In this document: piece by piece, positions 50,844 to 56,978 of the stretch
Position numbering within the stretch: the first letter of the stretch is position 1
How the letters are laid out: the number at the start of each line of letters is the position of its first letter
NCBI GenBank assembly: GCA_016927815.1
Contig: JAFGLY010000124.1
Coordinates: 1 to 56,978, forward strand
DNA length: 56,978 nucleotides
Direction of reading: 5' to 3'
Source of the DNA: Deltaproteobacteria bacterium
Lineage (GTDB): Bacteria > Myxococcota_A > UBA796 > JAFGLY01
Notes under the pieces: model-generated
Told to the model about the DNA's origin: nothing
Seen by the model: only the letters and a program-made list of their open reading frames with translations
Database searches by the model: none
Made by a program: the position numbers and the translations under genes

Positions 50844-51602
50844 ATGCCTGTCCTCGCCTGGATCGTCCTGTCCGGTCTCCTCATGTCGAGCCTCGCCCTG
50901 GTCGGGTCCCTCACCCTGCTCTTGCCGGACCGGACGTTCCGGGCTCTCGTGCTCCCGTTGGTGGCCCTGTCCGCCGGCAGCCTCATCGGCGGCGCGCTGT
51001 TCCACCTCCTGCCCGCCTCGATCCACGACATGGAGGGCATCGCGCCCTTCGTCTGGACCCTGGTCGGCTTCGCCACGCTCTTCGTCCTCGAGCAGTTCCT
51101 CCACTGGCACCACTGCCACCGACCCATGAGCGAGCACCGTGCGCCCCTCGGCTGGTTCATCCTGGTCGCGGACGGGATCCACAACTTCGTGGGCGGGTTG
51201 GCGTGCGCAGGAGCCTTCCTCGTGGACGTGCGGCTCGGCATCGTCACCTGGATCGTAGAGGCTGCCCACGAGGTGCCCCAGGAGCTGGGCGACTTCGGGA
51301 TTCTCATCCACGCCGGCTGGTCGAAGCGTAGGGCGCTGGTCTTCAACCTGCTCTCCGGCCTCACCTACCTGGCGGGCGGACTGGTGGCCTGGGCGGTGTC
51401 GCGGTCGCTCGACGTTACGTTCCTCATGGCCTTCGGAGCCGGGAACTTCCTCTACATCGCCGCAGCCGACCTCATCCCCGAGATCAAGCAGGAAGCGCGG
51501 GGCGTGCGGGCGGTGGTGCACTTCCTGTCCTTCGCCACGGGCGTCCTCATGCTCCTGGGCCTGCGCCTCCTCCTGCCCGAGTCCATGCACGCAGGCGGGT
51601 AG
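50844..51602 (+). CDS. ZIP family metal transporter
   Basis: 252 residues with about eight helices. The family's two metal-binding helices are clear: VADGIHNFVGGLACAGAF (HNxxxG) and EAAHEVPQELGDFGIL (HExPxExGD), which bind Zn2+/Fe2+. The cytoplasmic His-rich loop before them (HWHHCHRPMSEHR) is typical. GAGGT upstream of the ATG is separated by 8 nt, longer than normal. It imports divalent metal (Zn most often; Mn or Fe possible). It is divergent from the FG-GAP gene (123 bp between starts); a Zur-type site is not recognisable there, and the only repeat I see is GTATCCG/CGGATAC at 50750-50817 with a long spacer. Confidence 0.93.
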   Translation: MPVLAWIVLSGLLMSSLALVGSLTLLLPDRTFRALVLPLVALSAGSLIGGALFHLLPASIHDMEGIAPFVWTLVGFATLFVLEQFLHWHHCHRPMSEHRAPLGWFILVADGIHNFVGGLACAGAFLVDVRLGIVTWIVEAAHEVPQELGDFGILIHAGWSKRRALVFNLLSGLTYLAGGLVAWAVSRSLDVTFLMAFGAGNFLYIAAADLIPEIKQEARGVRAVVHFLSFATGVLMLLGLRLLLPESMHAGG

Positions 51603-51665
51603 GCGTCCTCCGGATCCACTCCCTCACGGGGACGCGCACCCGGCCCTGCCCGTGATGGCTTCCGG

Positions 51666-52916
51666 TCAGGCGCGGTCGAGGAGGAGCACGGCCTGGCGGA
51701 GGCGGGAGCGCGCCGAGAGCCAGCGGGCCAGGGCCTCGCCCACGGCATCGTCGGCTTTCCACTCGCCTTGTGCTCGGGCGCGGAGATCGGGATCGCCTTG
51801 GTCGCGCCGGGCCCACGCGCGCAGGAGCAGGCGTGCGTGGGGCGCGTCCAGGCCCTGGTCGGGATGGTAGACCACCGCGAGGTCGCCCGGCGGCACACCC
51901 GCCGCCGGCCCGCCCCGGACGCTGTGCCCGTCGCTCTCCACCAGGACGAGGTGGCCGTCCGGGCCGGCGTGGAGGCAGCACCGGCCCGAAGGAGGCGGCA
52001 GGGCGCGGGCGAGACGGGTCGCGGCCAGGCGGAGGCGGGCCGCCCGGTCGCCCCGGGCACCGCGGCGGGCACGCGCCGCGAGCCGGTGGCGCTCGGTGAT
52101 CAGGCACTCGGCCAGGGCACCCCGCACGAGGCGCCAGGCATCCGCCACCGAGGCGGGGGGCGCCTCGGCCCACGGGGACACGGCCTGGATGACCGGGTGG
52201 GCGGCGTCCAGCGCAGCCACGATCCGGCCCAGGGCCGCCAGGTCGTCCGAGGGTGCGCCCGGGACCTCAGCCACCGGGTCGAACCAGGCGAGAGCGAGGC
52301 CCGTGCGCTGGAGGAGCAGGTGACGCGCGGCCAGGGATCCGTGCACCAGGCCCCGATCGTGGAGGGCACCCAGGCGCTCCAGCGCCAGGAGCACCCAGCG
52401 GGCCACCTGGATGCCCTCGGGCGGATCCTCGGCGGGCAGGAGATCCTCCAGGGAGACGCCGGGCAGGGAGGCATGGACGTGGGGCCACTCCCCGTGAGGG
52501 CACCAGGCGAGCGGAGCCAGGCCCGGAATACGCCCTGCGAGGGCCACCCCTCGCTCCAGGCGCCGACCCCACACCGGATCGCGCCGGTGCGCGGGACGCA
52601 GGCAGCGCACGGCCTCGGGCGCACCCGTCCGGACGTTCCAGCCCCGCCAGGTGGTCGAGACGGCGTCGGCATCCATCAAGGTGGACCGGCGCACCTCTCC
52701 CACCACCGCGGGCAGGCCTTCGGCGCAGGTCTCGCGGTCCCGGAGGAGCAGGAGGGTGGCGTCGAGTGCCTGGTGGCTGGCGGGGTCCTGCTCCGCCCAG
52801 GCCTCCACCCTGGCCCGATCCTCCCCCGCAGGTCGCGCGGGATCCGCGAGCACGGCTTGTCGGATGGCCTCGGAATCGGGGAGGGGATTAGCGGGAGGAG
52901 GCGAGGCAGGTGTCAT
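51666..52916 (-). CDS. Pseudokinase (Ser/Thr-kinase fold without catalytic residues)
   Basis: 416 residues. The region about 85-260 aligns with bacterial eukaryotic-like Ser/Thr kinases: EAVRCLRP replaces VAIKVLRP, so the ATP-binding Lys is Arg (about residue 102); the catalytic loop HRDLKPxN is HGSLAARH (about 190), lacking Asp and Asn; DFG is WFDP (about 211). With all three key elements lost it should not phosphorylate, but may bind a partner. The N-terminal 65 residues (EAIRQAVLADPARPAGEDRA, WAEQDPASHQALDATLLLLRD) resemble the N-terminal helical domain of FecR-type or anti-sigma factors. Residues about 300-416 are Ala/Arg-rich. The ATG overlaps that of the divergent partner in the CATG at 52914-52917. 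No good Shine-Dalgarno is visible. Confidence 0.72.
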   Translation of the reverse strand: MTPASPPPANPLPDSEAIRQAVLADPARPAGEDRARVEAWAEQDPASHQALDATLLLLRDRETCAEGLPAVVGEVRRSTLMDADAVSTTWRGWNVRTGAPEAVRCLRPAHRRDPVWGRRLERGVALAGRIPGLAPLAWCPHGEWPHVHASLPGVSLEDLLPAEDPPEGIQVARWVLLALERLGALHDRGLVHGSLAARHLLLQRTGLALAWFDPVAEVPGAPSDDLAALGRIVAALDAAHPVIQAVSPWAEAPPASVADAWRLVRGALAECLITERHRLAARARRGARGDRAARLRLAATRLARALPPPSGRCCLHAGPDGHLVLVESDGHSVRGGPAAGVPPGDLAVVYHPDQGLDAPHARLLLRAWARRDQGDPDLRARAQGEWKADDAVGEALARWLSARSRLRQAVLLLDRA

Positions 52917-54165
52917 GCAGGACAGGATGACACGTCCCGGCAGCGTGCGGCACCCCCGGTTCTCCGGGCGGGGCGTCCTCGGCCCCGGAGCGCTCCCGGG
53001 GGTGTGGGCCGGGCGATGGCGGCGCGGGGCGCTGGGGGTCTTGGTGGTGGCGATCCCGCTCCTGGTCGCGGCGCGGGGGCCTCGTCTCCCCCGGCGCGTC
53101 TCCGCCGAGGAGGCCGTGGAGCGGGCGCTCGAGATCGTCCTCCTGGCCGACCCCGGATGGGAAGACCAGCCCGGCGCGCTGGAGGAGGCCCGGCGCCTCG
53201 CCCGCGAGCCCGATGCCGAGCCCGGCGTCCTCCCGGAACGGCTCGAGGCCGCGGCCCTGGCCTGGTCGGGGCGGTCCCTGGACGCCCACCGGCGATACGC
53301 TGCGGAGATCGCCCGGCGCGCCGGTCGCTCCAGGGACGGGTCCGACACGCTCGAGGCGCTCGATCGGGTCCGCTCGTGCGTCGCCGCCCTCGAGGCCGCT
53401 CGGACCGTGGCGCCGATCGAGGCGGAGGCCACCTTTGCCGCGTGCGCCGGGTCCGCGAGCGCCGTCCAGGCGCTCCAGACAGCCGGGGTCGCCCTGGACG
53501 CGGCCCGACCCGCTACCCAGCTGGGGCGGGCTCGGATCGTCCAGTGGCGCGACCGGCTCGCCAGTGCGCGCGTGCCCGGCCCTGCTTGCTGGGGCGATCT
53601 GCCCGCCGGAGACGGGTTTGCGCCCGCCTGTCCGCTCTGCGGCGTGGTGCGGATCGAGGACGACAGCGTCCTGTACGCGGTCCGGCCCCTCGTGTCCTGG
53701 GTCGAGGGTCGGCTCGTCACCGACCCCGGCCCTGCCCCCGAACGGGTGAACGGCTGGTCGGAGGAGGCCTTCGCGCGGCTCTCGACCATCGCGGCACGCC
53801 GGCAGGCCCTCTCGTTCGGGGGCGTGGAGGCCGGAGGGGCCCGCCCCGAGCCCACGCCGCCTCGGATTGCGATTCCCCCCCACCTGGCACTGTCTCGGCT
53901 GGCTGCGGTGGCCGGCTGGATGGATGCGGGACGGGTGGCTCCCTGCCTCCTGGTAGACGGCCGGGTCCCCGGGGAACTCTGCCTGCAGCGGCCTCTCGAT
54001 CCGGAGGAGGCTGGGGACGTCTCCGTGCTCTGGGTCCTGGCCGCCCCCGGTACGACCGTGGCCGACCTGGTCCGTCTCGCCGAGGACGTGCTGCCCGGGG
54101 GCGGCCGGGTGGGCCTGGTGGATCCCGGTGCCTCGGACGGTGCGTCTCCCGACGTGCCGGAATAG
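52915..54165 (+). CDS. Membrane-anchored protein of unknown function, ExbD-like C-terminus
   Basis: 416 residues from ATG 52915 (GAGGCAGG upstream); ATG 52927 is a close alternative. A basic N-terminus is followed by one helix at about 38-53 and a Glu/Arg/Ala-rich helical region to about 230 that resembles TPR-like repeats. The C-terminal part contains CPLCG (a CxxC pair), then GVLWVLAAPGTTVADLVRLA-like V-L-W-V-L-A-A-P-G-T-T-V-A-D-L-V and GGRVGLVDPG, a pattern seen in the periplasmic domain of ExbD/TolR; this is weak. Other half motifs were not found. It is head-to-head with the pseudokinase, so the pair may form a signalling or structural unit. Family not recognised with certainty. Confidence 0.62.
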   Translation: MQDRMTRPGSVRHPRFSGRGVLGPGALPGVWAGRWRRGALGVLVVAIPLLVAARGPRLPRRVSAEEAVERALEIVLLADPGWEDQPGALEEARRLAREPDAEPGVLPERLEAAALAWSGRSLDAHRRYAAEIARRAGRSRDGSDTLEALDRVRSCVAALEAARTVAPIEAEATFAACAGSASAVQALQTAGVALDAARPATQLGRARIVQWRDRLASARVPGPACWGDLPAGDGFAPACPLCGVVRIEDDSVLYAVRPLVSWVEGRLVTDPGPAPERVNGWSEEAFARLSTIAARRQALSFGGVEAGGARPEPTPPRIAIPPHLALSRLAAVAGWMDAGRVAPCLLVDGRVPGELCLQRPLDPEEAGDVSVLWVLAAPGTTVADLVRLAEDVLPGGGRVGLVDPGASDGASPDVPE

Positions 54166-54193
54166 GTCCGCGGCCTTGCTTCCGGAGCCTCCC

Positions 54194-54634
54194 ATGCCCG
54201 AAATCCGCTACGAGGTCGTCACCGATGCTCCCGTGGAGGAGATCCTGGCCCTGTACCGGGCCGCGGGCTGGTGGACGGAGGGCGACAGGGGGTCCGAGAC
54301 GATTCACGGGATTCTCCTTGGCAGCCTGGTCTTCGTCGTCGCCGTCGAGGATGGCCGGATCGTCGGCATGGCGCGTGCGCTGTCCGACGGGGTGAGCGAC
54401 GCCTGGATCCAGGACGTCACCGTGCTGCCCTCCCACCGGCGCCGGGGCATCGGAGCGAGGCTGGTCGAGCGGGTCACCGAGGCCTGCCTGGCCCGCGGGG
54501 TCACGTGGGTGGGCCTCGTGGCCGAAACCGGCACCGAGTCCTTCTACGGCGCGATCGGCTACGGCCGCATGACCGGGACGCCCATGCGGTACGGCATCGA
54601 GGACGAACCCGGGACCGGCGGGCGGAACGGTTGA
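54194..54634 (+). CDS. GNAT family N-acetyltransferase
   Basis: 146 residues. GGAG lies 6 nt before the ATG. Motif A for acetyl-CoA binding is IQDVTVLPSHRRRGIGARLVE (R-x-x-G-x-G/A), followed by ALVAETGTE-like GLVAETGTESFYGAIGY (motif B with Tyr as likely general acid). The N-terminus (YEVVTDAPVEEILALYRAAGW) is typical of YafP/RimI-like small acetyltransferases. Substrate unknown. It lies 28 nt after the membrane-anchored gene and 50 nt before the hydrolase, so could be in a plus-strand unit with them. No substrate-binding hint is seen. Confidence 0.9.
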   Translation: MPEIRYEVVTDAPVEEILALYRAAGWWTEGDRGSETIHGILLGSLVFVVAVEDGRIVGMARALSDGVSDAWIQDVTVLPSHRRRGIGARLVERVTEACLARGVTWVGLVAETGTESFYGAIGYGRMTGTPMRYGIEDEPGTGGRNG

Positions 54635-54684
54635 CGGTCGGCACGAAACCCGACCATCGGGGTAGAGGGAGGGCCGGAGAACCC

Positions 54685-55569
54685 ATGCCCGTCCGAGCCA
54701 CTGCCCCGGTCCGGTGGATCCTCGGTGCCGCGGCGGCCACGCTGCTGGCCGGGAGCGGGACGATCTCGTTGCAGCGCCGCATCCTGTACCCCCGGCACCT
54801 CGTGCGCGCCCAGTCCGACGCGGGTGAGGGCATTCCCGGCCTCGAACGATGGTGGCTGGACGTGCCCCGAGGAAGGGTCGAGGCCTGGTTCCTGCCGGGA
54901 GCAGGAGCGGGTCCGGACACACCGGCGCCGTTGGTCGTCTTCGCGCACGGAAACGCTGAGGTCATCGAGGAGTGGACCGACGAGATGGCCCCCTATCGGG
55001 CCTGGGGGGTGAGCCTCCTCCTGCCGGAGTACCGCGGATACGGCCGATCCGGCGGGCGGCCCTCGCAGGAGGGGATCACGGAGGATCTCGTCGCTTTCCT
55101 GGACCGTGCGCTCGCACGGCCCGACGTGGACCCAGACCGCGTGGTCTTCCACGGGCGATCGCTCGGGGGAGGGGTCGCATGTGCGCTGGCCGGCGTCCGC
55201 CCGCCCGAAGCCCTGGTGCTGGAGTCCACCTTCACGAGTGCCCGGGAGCGCGCCTGGGAGATGACGCGCCTGCCCCGATCCTGGATCCGCGATCCATGGG
55301 ACAGCCTGTCCGTGGTGTCCGCGTTCCAGGGGCCGGTGCTGGTGCTCCACGGCACCCTCGATCGCACCATTCCCCACGTCCACGGAGAGCGGCTCTCGGA
55401 AGCGGCGGCCTCGGGCCGACTGGAGAGTTGGCCGGCGGGCCACAACGACCTGCCACGCGGCGACCGGTACTGGGCGGCCGTCCGGGACACGCTCGTCCGG
55501 GCGGGGGTGCTGGCTCCGCTCGACCCGCCGGCATCCGGCACGCAAGAGAGTCCCCCCCCTCCCGGGTGA
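54685..55569 (+). CDS. Alpha/beta hydrolase, membrane-anchored (Bem46-like)
   Basis: 294 residues. An N-terminal signal anchor (about 8-25, WILGAAAATLLAGS) precedes the fold. The oxyanion/HG motif VFAHGNAEVIEEW and the nucleophile elbow HGRSLGGGVA (Ser about 157) are followed by the Asp in LHGTLDRTIP and the His in PAGHNDLP, giving a full Ser-Asp-His triad. EYRGYGRSGGRPSQEG is typical of Bem46/serine aminopeptidase S33-type hydrolases. A lipid, peptide or ester substrate is possible. GGAG lies before the ATG by 5 nt. The region 55570-55717 after it has small stem-loops (GCACG/CGTGC) and no gene. Confidence 0.9.
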   Translation: MPVRATAPVRWILGAAAATLLAGSGTISLQRRILYPRHLVRAQSDAGEGIPGLERWWLDVPRGRVEAWFLPGAGAGPDTPAPLVVFAHGNAEVIEEWTDEMAPYRAWGVSLLLPEYRGYGRSGGRPSQEGITEDLVAFLDRALARPDVDPDRVVFHGRSLGGGVACALAGVRPPEALVLESTFTSARERAWEMTRLPRSWIRDPWDSLSVVSAFQGPVLVLHGTLDRTIPHVHGERLSEAAASGRLESWPAGHNDLPRGDRYWAAVRDTLVRAGVLAPLDPPASGTQESPPPPG

Positions 55570-55717
55570 GCGCGTGCACACCCTTCACGTCCTCCAGGCC
55601 GGACACGAATGTCGGGGTCTCCGTTGGTACTTTTCGATGCGATCCGCCTCGAAGGCCGGTTCGAGCACAGGCACGATCCGTGCTGCGGGATCGGGGGACC
55701 CTCGGCAGGAAGATCTC

Positions 55718-56212
55718 ATGCACCGTACCCTCGCCCTCCTCCTCCTCGCCTCCGGCTGCGCGCCTCCCCTCCTCGATCCCGGCTTCGAGGAACACCTGGA
55801 CCGGACCGGTGGATGCGCCGACGTCGTCCTCTTCGCCGTGGATTCGGAAGACGAGGTCATGCTGCACCTCTCGACGGTCGAGGAGGGACGCGTGGCCGAG
55901 ACGACCACGGCCGGCACGCCACAGGTGTACGTGTTTCCCCTCCCGAGCGACGAGATCGTCCTGGAGGTTCGGCAGGGCACCCAGGTGAGCGACGCGACCT
56001 GTGACGACGTGGTCGAGAACGCGGGGCCCGAGGTGTTCCGGACCTGGACGGCGGTGGCCGGAAAGGCCACCCTCACGCTCACGCCCGACGGGGAGATCGT
56101 GACGGCGGACCTCGTCCTCATGGACGTGGACTTTCACGACGAGGACGGGAACTCGGTGGAGGTCGGCTCGTTTTCCGTCCACGCCGATGCGGTGGGCTGG
56201 TACGCCGGGTGA
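55718..56212 (+). CDS. Small predicted lipoprotein
   Basis: 164 residues; AGGA precedes the ATG. The signal peptide ends in ASGC (Cys14). The mature protein is acidic and beta-rich (VVLFAVDSEDEVMLHLSTVEE, KATLTLTPDGEIVTADLVLMDVDF), with two internal Cys (CADVV and CDDVV) that may form a disulfide. No family is recognised. It is convergent with the lipoprotein gene at 56246, with 33 nt between stop codons. Confidence 0.8.
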   Translation: MHRTLALLLLASGCAPPLLDPGFEEHLDRTGGCADVVLFAVDSEDEVMLHLSTVEEGRVAETTTAGTPQVYVFPLPSDEIVLEVRQGTQVSDATCDDVVENAGPEVFRTWTAVAGKATLTLTPDGEIVTADLVLMDVDFHDEDGNSVEVGSFSVHADAVGWYAG

Positions 56213-56245
56213 CCCTGGTGGGAGGGATCCAGCCCGGGGGGTGGG

Positions 56246-56764
56246 CTACTCCCCCTCCCCGTGGCGCAGGACCGTCCGGTAGGCGCCATCCTCCACCTCG
56301 AGGGTGTTGCGCCCGGTCAGGACGTCGGAGAGCGTGGCCTCGAACGTGCCCTCGGCCCATCCGATCCGGTGGTCCCCGGGGCCGTACCGTGGGTTCTTCT
56401 CGAACCGCGTGATCTCGAAGACGCCGTCGATGGACCACCACTGGACACCGCCATGGGGCCACCAGAACAGGCCGGGGTCCTTCTCCTCCTCGATGGGCTG
56501 GAGCGCCCAGGACTGGTAGCCGTTCCCCTCCCACCGGTACACGACGGCGTTGAGGTTGTCGCCCGAGAACACCTGGATGCGGTTGGGGTGCCAGTCCACG
56601 AGGAGGAGGCTCTCGGCAGCGGATCGTTCGTAGGCCACACCGTCGATGATGGCTCTGACCCAGGTTTCGGCGGACGATTCGCCGCCGGTGTCGTCCCCGG
56701 TGTCGTCGCCGGTGTCGCCGCAGGCCGAGAAGAGGAACGGGAGCGAGAAGAGCAGGGCGGGCAT
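56246..56764 (-). CDS. Predicted lipoprotein with Asp/Thr/Gly linker
   Basis: 172 residues from ATG 56764, which has GAGGA 4 nt upstream; ATG 56779 is less likely. The signal peptide ends in FSAC (Cys15) and is followed by the repetitive GDTGDDTGDDTGGESS linker, which is frequent in Myxococcota lipoproteins. The domain (about 40-172) is Trp-rich beta (LLLVDWHPNRIQVFSGDNLNAV, GVQWWSIDGVFEITRF, GTFEATLSDVL), similar to DUF-type calycin-like or 'lipocalin-like' sandwich proteins; not identified. A 40-bp inverted repeat lies upstream. Confidence 0.82.
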   Translation of the reverse strand: MPALLFSLPFLFSACGDTGDDTGDDTGGESSAETWVRAIIDGVAYERSAAESLLLVDWHPNRIQVFSGDNLNAVVYRWEGNGYQSWALQPIEEEKDPGLFWWPHGGVQWWSIDGVFEITRFEKNPRYGPGDHRIGWAEGTFEATLSDVLTGRNTLEVEDGAYRTVLRHGEGE

Positions 56765-56786
56765 GGGGTCCTCGGGCACGGCAAAG

Positions 56787-56826
56787 CGTACCCCGGCGGG
56801 TCGGATCGAGACAGTCCTGGGGTACG
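56787..56826. repeat. Inverted repeat upstream of the 56764 gene
   Basis: CGTACCCC (56787-56794) is repeated in inverted form as GGGGTACG (56819-56826) with a 24-bp spacer, 22-62 bp before the lipoprotein start. Spacing of about three helical turns between arm centres (32 bp) would suit a dimeric regulator. No -35/-10 pair is evident. Confidence 0.35.
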
Positions 56827-56882
56827 AAAGCGCGGGACCGAGCGATACCCGGCGATCGCCCTTGTCCGGGTTCTCGCCTCTC

Positions 56883-56978
56883 CTACTCGAGGTAGCCCAG
56901 CGCCTCGAGGTGCGACTCCAACCGGGACGCCCCGGGAGGGAGCCGCGTCGCCTCGGGCAGGGGAACGACCTGCAGATC
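56883..56978 (-). CDS. C-terminal fragment, sulfatase/phosphatase-like
   Basis: The minus-strand frame is open from the window edge to TAG at 56885-56883, 31 codons. It ends SRLESHLEALGYLE. The L-x-A-L-G-Y-L/V ending is characteristic of sulfatase/alkaline-phosphatase-fold proteins, though too short for certainty. The start lies outside the window. The 118 bp to the next minus-strand gene carries the inverted repeat at 56787-56826. Confidence 0.5.
   Translation of the reverse strand, partial: DLQVVPLPEATRLPPGASRLESHLEALGYLE

Noticed and set aside
56851-56860. HIP1-like GGCGATCGCC palindrome
   Set aside because: A single copy; no enrichment in the window. The rng hairpin shares only part of it.

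Overview
The window is very GC-rich (about 70% by eye) and gene-dense, with no tRNA, rRNA, CRISPR array or insertion sequence. It looks like chromosomal DNA of a Gram-negative, probably myxobacterial or other 'deltaproteobacterial' lineage. The grounds are MinCDE, an RNase E/G, an OprP-like porin, a PilF/RodZ pair, about eleven predicted lipoproteins (one with a GDTGDDTGDD linker typical of Myxococcota genomes), large GT-C-type membrane proteins, and frequent GTG starts with 4-nt stop/start overlaps. The lineage is inference; the gene content is read from the sequence.

Layout. 1-1199: a truncated lipoprotein gene. 1300-3734: a small operon of HEAT-repeat protein, macro-domain hydrolase and DUF2058 protein. 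3697-5728: minCDE on the minus strand with a clear sigma70-type promoter. 5926-6345: an aromatic-rich lipoprotein followed by a terminator-like hairpin. 6514-7659: an RlmI-like rRNA methyltransferase. 7978-18583: a long co-directional run of RNase G, RecD2, RlmN, MtnP, PilF/Tgl-like TPR lipoprotein, RodZ-like protein, RecO, two lipoproteins and MnmA (RNA maturation, DNA repair, envelope). 18587-22107: a repeat-containing HTH protein divergent from a spermidine-synthase-like membrane protein. 22278-28007: glyQ, glyS and ppdK; then, convergent, a sodium-dependent NSS transporter.

29916-37397: a GreA/GreB C-terminal-domain protein, a cyclophilin lipoprotein, a GlmU-like nucleotidyltransferase and two large beta-propeller lipoproteins. 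37462-40970: two GT-C-like membrane proteins. 41139-46378: an apparent operon of hydroxyacyl-CoA dehydrogenase, enoyl-CoA hydratase, acyl-CoA dehydrogenase, a DnaA/Hda-like P-loop ATPase and a third GT-C-like protein. 50720-46381 (minus): a tightly packed operon of FG-GAP lipoprotein, tandem-BMC-domain protein, porin and M23 peptidase, divergent from a ZIP metal transporter. 51666-56764: a pseudokinase head-to-head with a membrane-anchored protein, a GNAT acetyltransferase, an alpha/beta hydrolase and two small lipoproteins. A sulfatase-like C-terminal fragment lies at the right edge.

Most worth a second look: the BMC shell-type protein inside an envelope operon with no other microcompartment gene; the pseudokinase whose start codon overlaps that of its divergent partner; the perfect hairpin that ends at the TTG start of RNase G and takes in its Shine-Dalgarno; and the divergent HTH/spermidine-synthase-like pair with inverted repeats between them and an exact 60-bp tandem duplication in the regulator-like gene.
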